DNA of 64,000 nucleotides from CANLDA01 sp964021645 (GTDB taxonomy: Bacteria; Pseudomonadota; Alphaproteobacteria; Rhodobacterales; Rhodobacteraceae). Made by a program: the position numbers and the translations under genes. The stretch is from NCBI GenBank assembly GCA_964021645.1, contig CAXIAD010000001.1, positions 44,470 through 108,469 on the forward strand, in the 5' to 3' direction. The notes under the pieces are model-generated. The model was not told the DNA's origin and made no database searches. It worked only from the letters and a program-made list of their open reading frames with translations. Shown piece by piece: positions 26,034-36,429 of the stretch (position 1 is the stretch's first letter; each line of letters opens with the position of its first letter).

Positions 26034-29000
26034 TTATTCCGCCGCCTGATCAGAGGCACCGCGCGCAGCGATATCTTGTTCTGCCTCGGCAATGGCGCGT
26101 GCCATTCCCGCCGCCAAAACCCGCACATTAGGCTCTAATACCATGGAATCGTGATCACCCGGCACCTCTGTTACGCGCACGCTTGGCACCCAATCGCCCC
26201 AGTCATTATCCTCAAACACATAGGCGCGCTGCTGATCGACAGAGCGACCCCCGCCAACCTGCCAATGCCCAACCAGTGGCGGCCTAAACAGTTCCAGCCG
26301 GCCATCCCATCCGCGCAGTTCGTATTTCTCAACGGCGGTCAGAAACGCTGCCTCGATCTCTGCGTTATGAAATTGCGGGCCGCTATCCTGCTCGCCTGTG
26401 TCCTCAGGCATGCGCCGTTTGGCGATTTCCCATGCCACCCGGTTGCGCAGCCATTGAAACGGATACTTGATGCCCCGGCGCTTCAACTCAGCCACCTGAA
26501 TATGCATCCGGTCCCCAAAACTCAGCGGGCGGCGTTGCGGCAGCGGCGTGTCCAGCATCACCACCAGCGCAACGGTTTCACCCATCGCCTCGAATTGTCG
26601 CGCGATTTCATAGGCGGTGATACCGCCACCAGAAAACCCGCCCAAGAAATACGGCCCCTTGGGCTGCGCCATCTGGATCTCACGAATGTAATCGCGTGCC
26701 GCCTCTGCCAGATCATCATGCGGGGCCGCGTCGCCAAACAATCCCCGCGCTTGCAATCCGTAAAACGGCCGTCCCTCGCCCAGCAAATGCGCCAGATGCC
26801 GCAGGTTCAACACATTGCCAAACATGCCCGCCACTAGGAAAAACGGCGCTTTCTCCGCGCTTTCACGCTGATGCATTGGCACCAGATGGGTGAACCGGCG
26901 CAGGGGCACAACAGCCGCCTCCGCCCCGCCCGCCACGTCATCAGTCGACGCACGTGGCCCCAGACGCGCCTCGATCAATGCCGCGCATTTTTCAATCGTC
27001 GGTGCCTCAAACAGGATCGAGATCGGGAATTCCACACGATACGCTTTCTTCACCATCGAAAACAGCCGCACCGCGATCAATGAATGCCCCCCCAGATCAA
27101 AGAAGCTATCCTCAACACCAACCGTCTCAACACCCAATAACTCCTGCCAGAACCCGGCCAAGGTGCGCTGTACATCCGTCTCCGGTGCCACAAAATCAGT
27201 GTCTAACTCGGGCCTTTCAAAGCTTTGCCCGCTGGAACCCGCATCCTCATCCATCGCACTCGCCTGCGCCATCAGCTCCGGCAGGCTCATTGATGAAACC
27301 ACCACTTGTGACAACCCGCTGTCTAGCGCACGGGCAAACATTTCGGCCCCCTCTTTGGGCCGAATACCCTGCGCCAAATTGTGCCTTAGCCGGTCCTCGG
27401 CAGGCGATGCACCCGCCCCGCCATCACGCCCATCCGCGCCGTTATCATCGACAAATGTCACATCAATCGCGCGTAATTCCTGCGGCGCAAAGGCATCCTC
27501 CAGCCGTTTGATCGTCAAGGCCTCAACCGTCAGGCACACCCGCCCCGCCTCATCCATCAATGTCACATCAAACCGCGCAACACCCGCATCATTTGTCCCC
27601 GAAACCAGCCGCACCCAACTGTGCACGCGTGCTGGCAAATCCCCGTAAACCCGCAACGCCCCATAAGACAGCGGAACCCATAGCGCCTGCTGCGAATAGC
27701 CCTCAATCAGCCCCATCGCCCAGCCCGTCGCGATATCCAGCAACCCCGGATGCAACTTTGCCCCCGTCGCGTCCAACCCCGCATCCAGCCACAATTCAGC
27801 CAATCCCTCGGCCTCACCCAACTGATGCGCGCGTAAAACCTGCCAATGCGGCCCAAACGTCAGATGCGCCTCTTGCAGGGATGGCAGCGCTGTCCCCTCG
27901 GATGCACGCACAACCTCACCACACCGCGCGGCCACCTGATCCAACGCAACCGGCGTCGCCCCCGAAATATCGCCCAGCGCAACCGTCGCCTCCACATGCA
28001 ACTGATGTGCGGCGCGCCCCGTCACGATGCAGGCGCTGACAATTTGCACGTCATACCCTTCTGCACTGCGCCGCAATGTCACCCGCAATTCACGCGGCTC
28101 ATCGCCTGACGCAATGAACGGCCTCAGAAATATCAAGTCCCTGATTTCATAGGGGGTCTGCTCCCCCTGCGCTGCCAATGCCTCGGCGATCAGCTCAATA
28201 TATCCCGTGCCCGGCCAAATCGCTGTGCCATCTTTGGTGCGGTGCTGATCCAGCACCCAGAAATCCTGCGCAACATGGGTTGAAACCACCCTATGCCCCG
28301 CCTTGTCAAAACCCGCCTCCTGTAGAATCGCGGCCTCGATGGGGGCCAAAACCTCGGCACTCTGCGTGCCATCCGCCACAGCCGCAGCAGCCATGCCAAC
28401 CCCGCTCCAGATACCCCAGTTCAGCGCCATAACTTGGGTTTTGCCCCCCGCACGACTGTCAGCAAAGGCATTCAAATAGGCGTTCGCCGCCACGTAATCT
28501 ATCTGTCCCGCAGGCGCGATCGCGGTCGAGGTTGATGAAAACAGCACCAACCAATCCAACGTGCCATCCGGCAACACCCGATCCAAAATTTGCGTGCCGT
28601 GCAGTTTAGGCGCCAACACGTCCTCAACACTTGCCGAATGCTTGGTCAACAAGGGCGCGTCATCCACAACCCCCGCCGCATGAATAACCCCGTTTATCGC
28701 CCCAAACCGCGCCGTTGCAGCTGCCACCACCGCTTGCATCTGCGCAAGGTTGCACACATCCGCCACGGTGCACATGACCTCACCACCCAGCGCCTCCAGC
28801 TTCTCCACCGCTTTGATTTTATGTGCATATCGCGGATTTAGGCGCGCCTCATGCCATGTCTCACGCTCGGGCAATCCACTGCGCCCGATCAGCACGATGT
28901 TCTTTGCCCCACGCCGCAGCATTTCTTCGGCCAAGGTCAGGCCGATCCCACCAAATCCACCCGTGATCGCATAGGTGCCGCCCGCCTTGATGCGCGGCTC

Positions 29001-32000
29001 GCTTTGCGCGTTATTCAACTCATGCGACCGGTACACCCGTTCAAACCGTTTTTCCCCGCGAATGGCCGCAACCAAATCACGCGGCGGGGCCAGAATTTCC
29101 TCGATCAAGGTGGTGACAATGCTGTCCCGCGCCGCCACTTTGCGCGCAGATTTCGCCGCAGCCAGTTGCGTGACATCCACATCCACCACCGCACATGACA
29201 CCTGCGGCAACTCTCTTGGGGCCACCAAAATAGGGCCCAAAACCGTCGCCTTTTCGGGATAGGACAATGCCTCTTCGCGCACCTTTACAGCGCCCGAGGT
29301 GACACAGGTAATATGCACAGGCCGTGGCAGGTTTTCGTCCGTCATTGCCTGCATTAGGAACATCAGACTGTAAAATCCCTGCTCCAAATTACGGTGCAAA
29401 AATGAACTGCCGGGGCGAAAATTCTCACGCTCCGTCAACAGCCACATATGCACAATGCGCCCGGGCGCACGCCCTTCAGCAATCAACTCAGACAGCAGCC
29501 GGTCATATCCCTCGCGCCCGCGTTCAGGTGCCAACACATAATGATCCGCACTGCGCCGCCCGTACCCGTCACCCGCCGAAACCTCGACCACATCATGGCC
29601 CGCACCGCGCAGTTTTGCGGCCAAATCCGCACCAACACCCGCCTCGTCGCGGAAAATTAGCCAGCTTTCTTTTGGGGCCAAATGCAGCTCTCGTGTGACA
29701 TCCAATTCGCACTGCGCAAGTGCGGGTTTCCACACGGGTCGATAACCCCAGTCCGCCAGATCATCACTGCGCAAAATATCCTCAGCAACGGGCGCAACGC
29801 CCTGCTGTCCCGGCTCAATGAAATAGGACGAGCGCTGAAATGCATATGTCGGCAGCACCACCTTTTGGCGCGCGGCCTCGCCCCAAATCTGGTCCCAATC
29901 TATGGCCACATCACAGGCCCAAAGCCGTCCAAGCGCAGTCATGAAAAACACGTCATCCGCGACGGTCTCATCCATATGCCGCACAAGGTTGATCACCCGT
30001 CCGGCCTCAATTTTGGGCTGCATACGCGCCAATGAGCTTAGCGTTTTCCCCGGCCCAACCTCCAGATAAACCCGGTTTTGCTCCTCTGTCAGCGTGGCCA
30101 TGCAATCGGCAAATCGCACCGCATTGCGCAGATGCTGAACCCAGTAATCCGGGCTTTGCGCCTCGGCGTCACTAAGCGTTTTTCCTGTCCGGTTTGAGAT
30201 GATCGGCAACGTCGGGGCCGCCAGTGGAATAGACACTAAATAGGCTCTGAACTGCTCTAAAACAGGGTCTAACATGGCGGAATGCGCTGCAATGTTGATC
30301 GGCACGCGCTGCGTTTCAACCTCCATCTTTTGCAAATGATCCGCCAGCTTTATCAGCGCGGCATCCGGCCCGGAAACCACCGTCAACGTCGGCGCATTGA
30401 CCGAGGCAATATCCACGCCCCCATGCGATCCCTCAGCCAGCACAGCCTCAACATCCGGCGCAGACAACGGCACACTCAACATGCCTCCTGCGGGCACGCT
30501 ATCCATCAACTGCCCACGCAACAGAACCAAGCCAATGCAATCCTCAAACCGCATCACGCCCGCCAAACACGCAGCGGTATTTTCACCCATAGAATGACCA
30601 ACAACCGCCGCCGGAGTCACCCCCCACGACAGGCACAATTGCGCCAGCGCGTATTCGACAATCATGATCAACGGCAACTGATTTGAGGGTTGCTTTAACA
30701 GCACATCCGCATCAGGCACCTGCCCCAACCACAAGGCCCGCACATCATGCGAAACCTGCGCCTGCAACACGTCCAATCCACGGTCCATCCACTCCTGAAA
30801 TACCGGCTCGGTCTCATATAAATCCTGCGCCATGCGGGTATATTGCGCGCCCCCTCCGGGGAACATAAATACCACATCTGGCGCGTCTGCTGCGGCATCA
30901 TGATCAAACACCCGCCCCGCCACTTTGCCCTCTAGCAGGTCCGCCGCCTCAGCGTGGTTTCCCGCCACAACAACACGGCGCTTTTCAAAGGCACGACGCC
31001 CCTCTTTCAACGTCCATGCGATATCCGCGAAATCCTGCTCTGGGTGGGCGCGCAGATGCGCAACTAATGCCGCCGCATTCGCATCCAGCGCCTTGCGATT
31101 ACGCCCTGACACAGTCAACAATTGAAAGGGCCAATCCGATGGCTCACTTGCCGCACGCGCGGGTGCCTCTTGCAACACAACATGCGCATTTGTGCCCCCA
31201 ACACCTAACGAATTCACCCCCGCACGTCGCGGCCCCTTATGGCTCACCCAGTCGCTTAGCCGGTCATTCACCACAAACGGGCTACCCTCAAATTCAATCG
31301 CCGGATTTGGCGCCTCATACCCTAACGTGGCCGGAATTTGGCGATGATGCAGCGACAATGACGTCTTGATCAGGCTCGCCGCCCCCGCCGCCGTATCCAA
31401 ATGCCCGATGTTGGTTTTCACCGATCCAATGCGGCAAAACCCTGCCTCATCCGTGGTCTCGCGAAACGCCTCGGTTAATGCCGTCACCTCAATCGGATCC
31501 CCCAGATAGGTGCCCGTGCCGTGGCATTCCACGTAATCAATCGTATCCGCAGATACATCCGCAACCGCCTGCGCCTCGGCAATGGCGGCGGCTTGCCCGC
31601 TCACACTTGGCGCCAAATATCCCGCCTTATCAGAGCCATCGTTGTTCACCGCAGTGCCGCGAATAACGCCCCAAATATGATCCCCATCCGCCAACGCATC
31701 CTGCATCCGGCGCAATACGACAACGCCCGCACCACTGCCAAAAACTGTGCCCTGTGCACGGTGATCAAACGCATGGCAATGCCCGTCCGGCGATAGAATT
31801 TCGCCCTCCTGAAACACATAGCCCCGCCCCTGCGGCAACTCGATCGTGACGCCCCCAGCCAGCACCATATCGCATTCGCCATTCAACAGCGCCTGACAGC
31901 CATAATGCGCCGCCACCAATGAGGTAGAGCACGCCGTCTGCACATTCACACTTGGCCCGCGCAGATCCAGAAAATGGCTTAACCGCGTGCTCAGAAAATC

Positions 32001-32486
32001 CTTGTCGTTGCCCGTGTGGCGCAACAAAAACATGCCGGTATTTTTCACCAGATCAGCATTTGAACAGACGTTGAAATAGAAATAGCTGCCCATCCCGCAG
32101 CCCGCGAAAACCCCGATAGGGCCGTCAAAATTCTCAGGCATATGTCCGGCATTTTCCAACGCCTCCCATGATACCTCCAGGAATTGGCGATGCTGCGGGT
32201 CCATGATCGCCGCCTCTTTCGGACTTAGCCCGAAAAACTCCGCATCAAACTGCTCAAACCCTTCCAGCTTTGCCGCAGAAGCGACATAATTGCGGTGCCG
32301 CATTCGGCTTGGGGACTCCCCCGCCGCCAGCAATTCCTGCTCTGATAACGGCACGATGGATTCGACCCCATCCCGCAGGTTTTCCCAGTATTGCTCGACC
32401 GAGGCAGCCCCCGGCAAATGCGCCGCCATCCCTACGATAGCAACGTCATTTTCGCCCCAGCCTTGTGGATTACCCGCATCAGTCAT
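26034..32486 (-). CDS. Type I polyketide synthase, KS-AT-KR-DH-ACP-TE
   Basis: This is a 2150-residue single-module PKS. The KS (14-440) has C186 in TACSTS, H322 in CHGTGT and H362 in NIGHLD. The AT (538-830) has S632 in GHSMGE and H735 in IAAH, which matches neither HAFH (malonyl) nor YASH (methylmalonyl). The KR (1168-1350) has TGGFGGIG, S1317/S1318 and Y1331, with VVDD at 1273-1276 suggesting B-type stereochemistry. The DH (about 1395-1665) has H1415 and D1584 in LHPGLLD. The ACP serine is S1802, and the TE has S1952 (GFSGGG), D1979 and H2112. All catalytic residues are present. The KR-before-DH order is unusual. One extension and reduction to an enoyl product, then TE release, is the expected chemistry. 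ATG 32486 follows a GGTGAG. Confidence 0.93.
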   Translation of the reverse strand: MTDAGNPQGWGENDVAIVGMAAHLPGAASVEQYWENLRDGVESIVPLSEQELLAAGESPSRMRHRNYVASAAKLEGFEQFDAEFFGLSPKEAAIMDPQHRQFLEVSWEALENAGHMPENFDGPIGVFAGCGMGSYFYFNVCSNADLVKNTGMFLLRHTGNDKDFLSTRLSHFLDLRGPSVNVQTACSTSLVAAHYGCQALLNGECDMVLAGGVTIELPQGRGYVFQEGEILSPDGHCHAFDHRAQGTVFGSGAGVVVLRRMQDALADGDHIWGVIRGTAVNNDGSDKAGYLAPSVSGQAAAIAEAQAVADVSADTIDYVECHGTGTYLGDPIEVTALTEAFRETTDEAGFCRIGSVKTNIGHLDTAAGAASLIKTSLSLHHRQIPATLGYEAPNPAIEFEGSPFVVNDRLSDWVSHKGPRRAGVNSLGVGGTNAHVVLQEAPARAASEPSDWPFQLLTVSGRNRKALDANAAALVAHLRAHPEQDFADIAWTLKEGRRAFEKRRVVVAGNHAEAADLLEGKVAGRVFDHDAAADAPDVVFMFPGGGAQYTRMAQDLYETEPVFQEWMDRGLDVLQAQVSHDVRALWLGQVPDADVLLKQPSNQLPLIMIVEYALAQLCLSWGVTPAAVVGHSMGENTAACLAGVMRFEDCIGLVLLRGQLMDSVPAGGMLSVPLSAPDVEAVLAEGSHGGVDIASVNAPTLTVVSGPDAALIKLADHLQKMEVETQRVPINIAAHSAMLDPVLEQFRAYLVSIPLAAPTLPIISNRTGKTLSDAEAQSPDYWVQHLRNAVRFADCMATLTEEQNRVYLEVGPGKTLSSLARMQPKIEAGRVINLVRHMDETVADDVFFMTALGRLWACDVAIDWDQIWGEAARQKVVLPTYAFQRSSYFIEPGQQGVAPVAEDILRSDDLADWGYRPVWKPALAQCELDVTRELHLAPKESWLIFRDEAGVGADLAAKLRGAGHDVVEVSAGDGYGRRSADHYVLAPERGREGYDRLLSELIAEGRAPGRIVHMWLLTERENFRPGSSFLHRNLEQGFYSLMFLMQAMTDENLPRPVHITCVTSGAVKVREEALSYPEKATVLGPILVAPRELPQVSCAVVDVDVTQLAAAKSARKVAARDSIVTTLIEEILAPPRDLVAAIRGEKRFERVYRSHELNNAQSEPRIKAGGTYAITGGFGGIGLTLAEEMLRRGAKNIVLIGRSGLPERETWHEARLNPRYAHKIKAVEKLEALGGEVMCTVADVCNLAQMQAVVAAATARFGAINGVIHAAGVVDDAPLLTKHSASVEDVLAPKLHGTQILDRVLPDGTLDWLVLFSSTSTAIAPAGQIDYVAANAYLNAFADSRAGGKTQVMALNWGIWSGVGMAAAAVADGTQSAEVLAPIEAAILQEAGFDKAGHRVVSTHVAQDFWVLDQHRTKDGTAIWPGTGYIELIAEALAAQGEQTPYEIRDLIFLRPFIASGDEPRELRVTLRRSAEGYDVQIVSACIVTGRAAHQLHVEATVALGDISGATPVALDQVAARCGEVVRASEGTALPSLQEAHLTFGPHWQVLRAHQLGEAEGLAELWLDAGLDATGAKLHPGLLDIATGWAMGLIEGYSQQALWVPLSYGALRVYGDLPARVHSWVRLVSGTNDAGVARFDVTLMDEAGRVCLTVEALTIKRLEDAFAPQELRAIDVTFVDDNGADGRDGGAGASPAEDRLRHNLAQGIRPKEGAEMFARALDSGLSQVVVSSMSLPELMAQASAMDEDAGSSGQSFERPELDTDFVAPETDVQRTLAGFWQELLGVETVGVEDSFFDLGGHSLIAVRLFSMVKKAYRVEFPISILFEAPTIEKCAALIEARLGPRASTDDVAGGAEAAVVPLRRFTHLVPMHQRESAEKAPFFLVAGMFGNVLNLRHLAHLLGEGRPFYGLQARGLFGDAAPHDDLAEAARDYIREIQMAQPKGPYFLGGFSGGGITAYEIARQFEAMGETVALVVMLDTPLPQRRPLSFGDRMHIQVAELKRRGIKYPFQWLRNRVAWEIAKRRMPEDTGEQDSGPQFHNAEIEAAFLTAVEKYELRGWDGRLELFRPPLVGHWQVGGGRSVDQQRAYVFEDNDWGDWVPSVRVTEVPGDHDSMVLEPNVRVLAAGMARAIAEAEQDIAARGASDQAAE

Positions 32487-32595
32487 TCAAACACTCACCG
32501 CCAATGTAACACTACCATCAAACGCACAAACGCCCGCGTGACGGATTAACTCATCTCAAAATTTACCCGACAACCGTTGCCTCAACGTGAAAGTA

Positions 32596-33975
32596 TCAAG
32601 GCGAATTCATGGCACTTAGCGCGATAATGGCATCCATGTTTATCCAACACGCAAAACCCGCAACCGCCACGCCCAACGCGAAAATCACCGCATCATGCAG
32701 CGGGTCCCACGTGCCTTGACTACGTGCCAACCAAACCACCACCGGATAGGCCAGCACATAGGCCACCCCCTGCCCGATCAAGGCCCCCATCAACCCAAAA
32801 TACTGCACGCCCAGCAACAAACCCGCCAATGTCAGAACTGCCCGCACTGCCGATAACACGAAAAATTGCCGTGAATCCCCCGCTGCTAATGCAGCCTGAT
32901 CATAGGTCAACACGACCACACTGGGCACCTGCATCGCCGCGACGATCACCACAATTCCGCCCGCCAATGCATAGCGCGCATCATACATGAAATTCACCAG
33001 CACAACGCCCGACATCGCAAACATCGCCAGCAAAATCAGGATCAGCGCGCTTAGCCCGTACCGCATCTTGCGCAGCTTGGCGAAGTTCTCGGGCGACTCC
33101 TTGGGCGGCAATTCACGATAAATCGGGATCAATGTTTTACGCACCACCATGCCCCCTAGCAGCAGTGGAAAACTCGCCAGAAAATACCCGATATTGAATA
33201 CGCCCAGCGCCTCCAGCGTCAGGAACTTGCCCAAAATCACCTTGTCGCCCTGAAACAGCAAAAAACCCGCCAGCGTGCTTAGGAATATCCATTTACCAAA
33301 CCGGATCAGCTCCTCTGCGGCGGATTTTTCCCAGCGAAACCTATTACGCTCTCCGGGCAGATAGACGTTATACAGATACAACTGCACCAACGCGCTCAAC
33401 AGTCCGCTTAGCACCAGCGCCCAGACCGATTGCAGCCACCATGCCATTAGCACCGCCGCAACAATGCCGCTGATCTGCGTGACAAAATCAATCGCCGTCA
33501 CCCGGCCCAGCATCAGATGCCGGTTTGCGCTTTCCAATCGGGTCGGGTTCAGCCCCGTGATCAACAACGTCATCCCCGCAACCGGCAACAATTGCGCCAG
33601 TTGTGGCGCATCATAAAACGTGGCCGCAGGCACTGCCAGCACACAGGTCGCCACCCATAATAGCGCGCCCCGGATCACTTGAATGGTCCACGCCGTGTTT
33701 AAAAATTCGGGATCATCGCCGCGTTTGCTTTGTAATATCGACGGACCGACCCCGACGTCGGAAAACATCGCCAGCCCCATCATAAATATCGACACCAAAA
33801 CCATGACGCCAAAGGCCTCGGGGAATAACAGCCGCGTCAGGATCAGGTTCGACGCCAACCGCAACACTTGCGACCCCGCATAACCCATCAATGTCAGCCC
33901 CGAACTGCGCAATGCCCGCGCCCTCAGCCCGTCACCGCGCAACCCGTGCCGAACGCGGTCCAGCATCCGGTTCAT
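32596..33975 (-). CDS. Wzx-type polysaccharide flippase (MOP superfamily)
   Basis: This 459-residue membrane protein has 12 or more helices. It belongs to the polysaccharide-synthesis/AmsL-ExoT branch, as shown by an N-terminal SSGLTLMGYAGSQVLRL helix and an FLLFQGDKVILGKFL stretch in the middle. It would flip lipid-PP-linked repeat units across the inner membrane. ATG 33975 was chosen because GAGG lies five bases ahead and the longer frame overlaps the upstream GT2 end. It is the only flippase of this type in the window, sitting between a GT2 and the PKS. A 109-base gap before the PKS may hold an internal promoter; none is obvious. Confidence 0.88.
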   Translation of the reverse strand: MNRMLDRVRHGLRGDGLRARALRSSGLTLMGYAGSQVLRLASNLILTRLLFPEAFGVMVLVSIFMMGLAMFSDVGVGPSILQSKRGDDPEFLNTAWTIQVIRGALLWVATCVLAVPAATFYDAPQLAQLLPVAGMTLLITGLNPTRLESANRHLMLGRVTAIDFVTQISGIVAAVLMAWWLQSVWALVLSGLLSALVQLYLYNVYLPGERNRFRWEKSAAEELIRFGKWIFLSTLAGFLLFQGDKVILGKFLTLEALGVFNIGYFLASFPLLLGGMVVRKTLIPIYRELPPKESPENFAKLRKMRYGLSALILILLAMFAMSGVVLVNFMYDARYALAGGIVVIVAAMQVPSVVVLTYDQAALAAGDSRQFFVLSAVRAVLTLAGLLLGVQYFGLMGALIGQGVAYVLAYPVVVWLARSQGTWDPLHDAVIFALGVAVAGFACWINMDAIIALSAMNSP

Positions 33976-33995
33976 GCGTCCCTCAGGCACACCGC

Positions 33996-34823
33996 TCAAC
34001 GGCCACGCCTCCACTCAGTCTTACCCATGAAACCCGTCACCTTCACCGCCAAACTGACACCAACATAAACAACAAATCCTAACGGATCGCCCACCGCCAT
34101 ACGCATCATTTCACCCCGCCCAAGTCGGCGTGTATCGTCGTTTTTCAACAATTCAGGAAACCGCTGCCTAATCTCTGCAACTCCGGCGTTTTGCCGCCTG
34201 CGCACCCGCACCAAATTGCGAAACCCCTCAACGATTGGCCAGCTATAACGCGCCTCAACCAAACGCCGTTCCTTGGGCGCAAACGACAGCCGCACAAACG
34301 TATCATCCGACATAATCGCAGGCCATTGATCCCACCGCGCGCGCCCCGCCGCATTCACCGCAAACACGCCCGCGCCCGGCACCCCTTCGGCCATGAACGG
34401 CACCTGTTGATATATCCGCCGGTACGCCCGACTGGCCCAACTCCTTGCCTCGGATATCACCAATCGCCCGCTGGCATATACCGCCGCCTCGCCTTGTAAA
34501 ACAGCATCCAACTGCCCCATCAAACCGGGCGACACCACAACATCCGCATCCAGATACACCCGCCGCGTTCCCGTTGCCGCCGCATCCCCCGCCGCCAGCG
34601 CAATCAGCTTGCCACCTTCGACCAGATCCAGCACCACCAGCCGCCAACCACGCGCCTCAACCCGCACCGCAAACCCCTGCGCCACAGCAGCCGTGCCGTC
34701 ATGGCACCCATTGGCAACCACCACAATTTCGCCCACCACCGGCCCTTCAGACGCCAATACCGCCTCTAAACAAGGTCCGATCCAATCTGCCTCATTACTG
34801 GCGGGTATGATGATGCTTAGCAT
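33996..34823 (-). CDS. Glycosyltransferase family 2
   Basis: This 275-residue GT-A enzyme begins LSIIIPASNEADWIG with VVVANGCHDGT, the family 2 nucleotide-binding start, and carries a YLDADV metal-binding DAD near residue 94. A SDDTFVRL motif supplies the catalytic-base region. A short hydrophobic segment near the C-terminus (about 245-265) may associate with the membrane. It is the first gene of the minus-strand operon leading through Wzx to the PKS/NRPS genes, and is divergent from a GT4 across 122 bases. The donor sugar cannot be predicted. Confidence 0.83.
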   Translation of the reverse strand: MLSIIIPASNEADWIGPCLEAVLASEGPVVGEIVVVANGCHDGTAAVAQGFAVRVEARGWRLVVLDLVEGGKLIALAAGDAAATGTRRVYLDADVVVSPGLMGQLDAVLQGEAAVYASGRLVISEARSWASRAYRRIYQQVPFMAEGVPGAGVFAVNAAGRARWDQWPAIMSDDTFVRLSFAPKERRLVEARYSWPIVEGFRNLVRVRRRQNAGVAEIRQRFPELLKNDDTRRLGRGEMMRMAVGDPLGFVVYVGVSLAVKVTGFMGKTEWRRGR

Positions 34824-34945
34824 CTGGTTCCGCTCCGTTTTTGCCGCGCCTCAAAAAGAGGTCCACGGTTGTGCCCAATTGTGCTACATCGCTCTTAACA
34901 ACATAGTTTCCACCCTGAAACCAACGATATACCAAGGCGCCCCCA

Positions 34946-36196
34946 TTGACCAAGCGTGTAACCACCGACAAACCCCACCAACAGACCACGCCCCTGAAAA
35001 TCGGCTACCTGATACCGCAGTTTCCGGGTCAAACGCATATCTTCTTTTGGCGCGAATGCGATGCCCTTGGGGATATGAACGTCACCACCAAATTATTCAG
35101 CACACGCCCCCCGCCCCCCGGCCTCATTGCGCATGATTGGTCAGATCAGGCCATCGCGCTCACCGAATACCTCGGCAAAATCCGCCCCCTGCGTGCGCTT
35201 GCCACCCTGCTGCGCATCCCGCCCCGCGTCTGGCTAAAGGATGTGCGCCGCGAGGGCGCGACCCTGCTAAAAGACCTGCTCATTTGTGCCGCCGCCGCCG
35301 ATCAACTGGCACAATCGTGCAAAACCGCGGGCATCAGCCACGTGCATGTCCATTCTTGCGGGCGCGCCGCCCTGATCGCGACGCTGGCGCACCACCTCAC
35401 GGGCCTCACCTACAGCATCACCCTGCATGGCCCCATGTCCGATTACGGCGTCGGCCAGCGGCTAAAATGGCGCCATGCCGCCTTTGCCACTGTGATCACC
35501 CGTAAACTTCGCGCGCTTTTGCCCGACCAACTTGGCCCCGACCTGCCCGACCGCATCATTGTGCAGCCCATGGGCGTGGACGTCGACGCCCTCAACCGCG
35601 AAACGCCCTACATTCCGGCACAACCCGATACCCCGATCCGCCTGTTTTCCTGTGGCCGCCTGAATGTCGTCAAAGGCCATCAGGATCTCATGCAGGCCGT
35701 GCGTTTACTGCGGGATCGCGGGTTTGACGCAACGCTAGAAATCGCCGGAGAGGATGACGACGGCGGCGACGGCTACCACGCCGAACTGCAACGCCATTGC
35801 GATGCCCTAAACCTGCAAAACCACGTCACCCTGCTGGGGGCTGTCAGCGCAGAAACCGTCAAACAAAAACTGCTTACCGCCCATATCTTTGCCCTGGCCA
35901 GTTGGCACGAACCCCTAGGCGTCGCCTATATGGAGGCAATGGCCTGCGGCGTGCCCACCATCGCGACCAATTCCGGCGGTGTGCCAGAGCTGATCACCGA
36001 TGGCGAAAACGGTCTCATGGTCCCGCCCAAAGACCCTGCCGCCCTTGCCGACGCCATCGAACGTATCGCGCGCGACTCCGACTTGGCCCATCACCTCAGC
36101 ACGACAGGCCGTGATTATGTGGTTGCGAACTGCGCCTCTCGCCTTGGTGCCGAGACCCTGAAACGCGAAGTCCAACGGCTGGGCCATCCCGAATAA
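34946..36196 (+). CDS. Glycosyltransferase family 4
   Basis: This 416-residue GT-B enzyme has an N-terminal KIGYLIPQFPGQTHIFFWRE segment like that of colanic-acid-type GT4 proteins. HVHVHSCGRAALIA and ITLHGPMSDYG line the acceptor cleft, FSCGRLNVVKGH begins the second Rossmann domain, and HEPLGVAYMEAMACG holds the EX7E pair. No ATG occurs in the early frame; the TTG at 34946 is supported by AAGG ending 8 bases before it. It probably transfers one sugar of the EPS repeat. It converges with the secreted RTX protein gene. Confidence 0.87.
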   Translation: MTKRVTTDKPHQQTTPLKIGYLIPQFPGQTHIFFWRECDALGDMNVTTKLFSTRPPPPGLIAHDWSDQAIALTEYLGKIRPLRALATLLRIPPRVWLKDVRREGATLLKDLLICAAAADQLAQSCKTAGISHVHVHSCGRAALIATLAHHLTGLTYSITLHGPMSDYGVGQRLKWRHAAFATVITRKLRALLPDQLGPDLPDRIIVQPMGVDVDALNRETPYIPAQPDTPIRLFSCGRLNVVKGHQDLMQAVRLLRDRGFDATLEIAGEDDDGGDGYHAELQRHCDALNLQNHVTLLGAVSAETVKQKLLTAHIFALASWHEPLGVAYMEAMACGVPTIATNSGGVPELITDGENGLMVPPKDPAALADAIERIARDSDLAHHLSTTGRDYVVANCASRLGAETLKREVQRLGHPE

Positions 36197-36265
36197 TCGT
36201 TCCCAAAAACAGTCGTGTTAACCATGATTCGCGGACATTTGGCGCGAAACGTATATTTCAGACGC

Positions 36266-36281
36266 CGAAATTGTCATTTCG
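36266..36281. other. Hairpin-forming repeat in convergent intergenic region
   Basis: CGAAAT and ATTTCG flank a 4-base loop, and a longer AATTGTC/GACAATT pair (36269-36296) overlaps it. The site lies in the 233-base gap between two convergent genes, a normal place for transcript ends. No T-run follows on either strand, so an intrinsic terminator is not proven. Nothing else is visible in this gap. Confidence 0.3.
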
Positions 36282-36429
36282 CCACTTTCGACAATTGTGA
36301 CACCAACGCACCTTGTGGGTTAACGGCCAATTTGCGGCCATATGTTGTGGCTATTCAAATCGCGTTCAGGTCTTCGCCTCACAAAAACCACCCGAAAAGG
36401 CAGGGTTAACAGGGCGCACGCAGTGAGTT

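Noticed and set aside
32487..32595. Possible promoter ahead of the PKS
   Set aside because: No convincing -35/-10 pair or dyad could be assigned by eye; the gap could also be within a single transcript.
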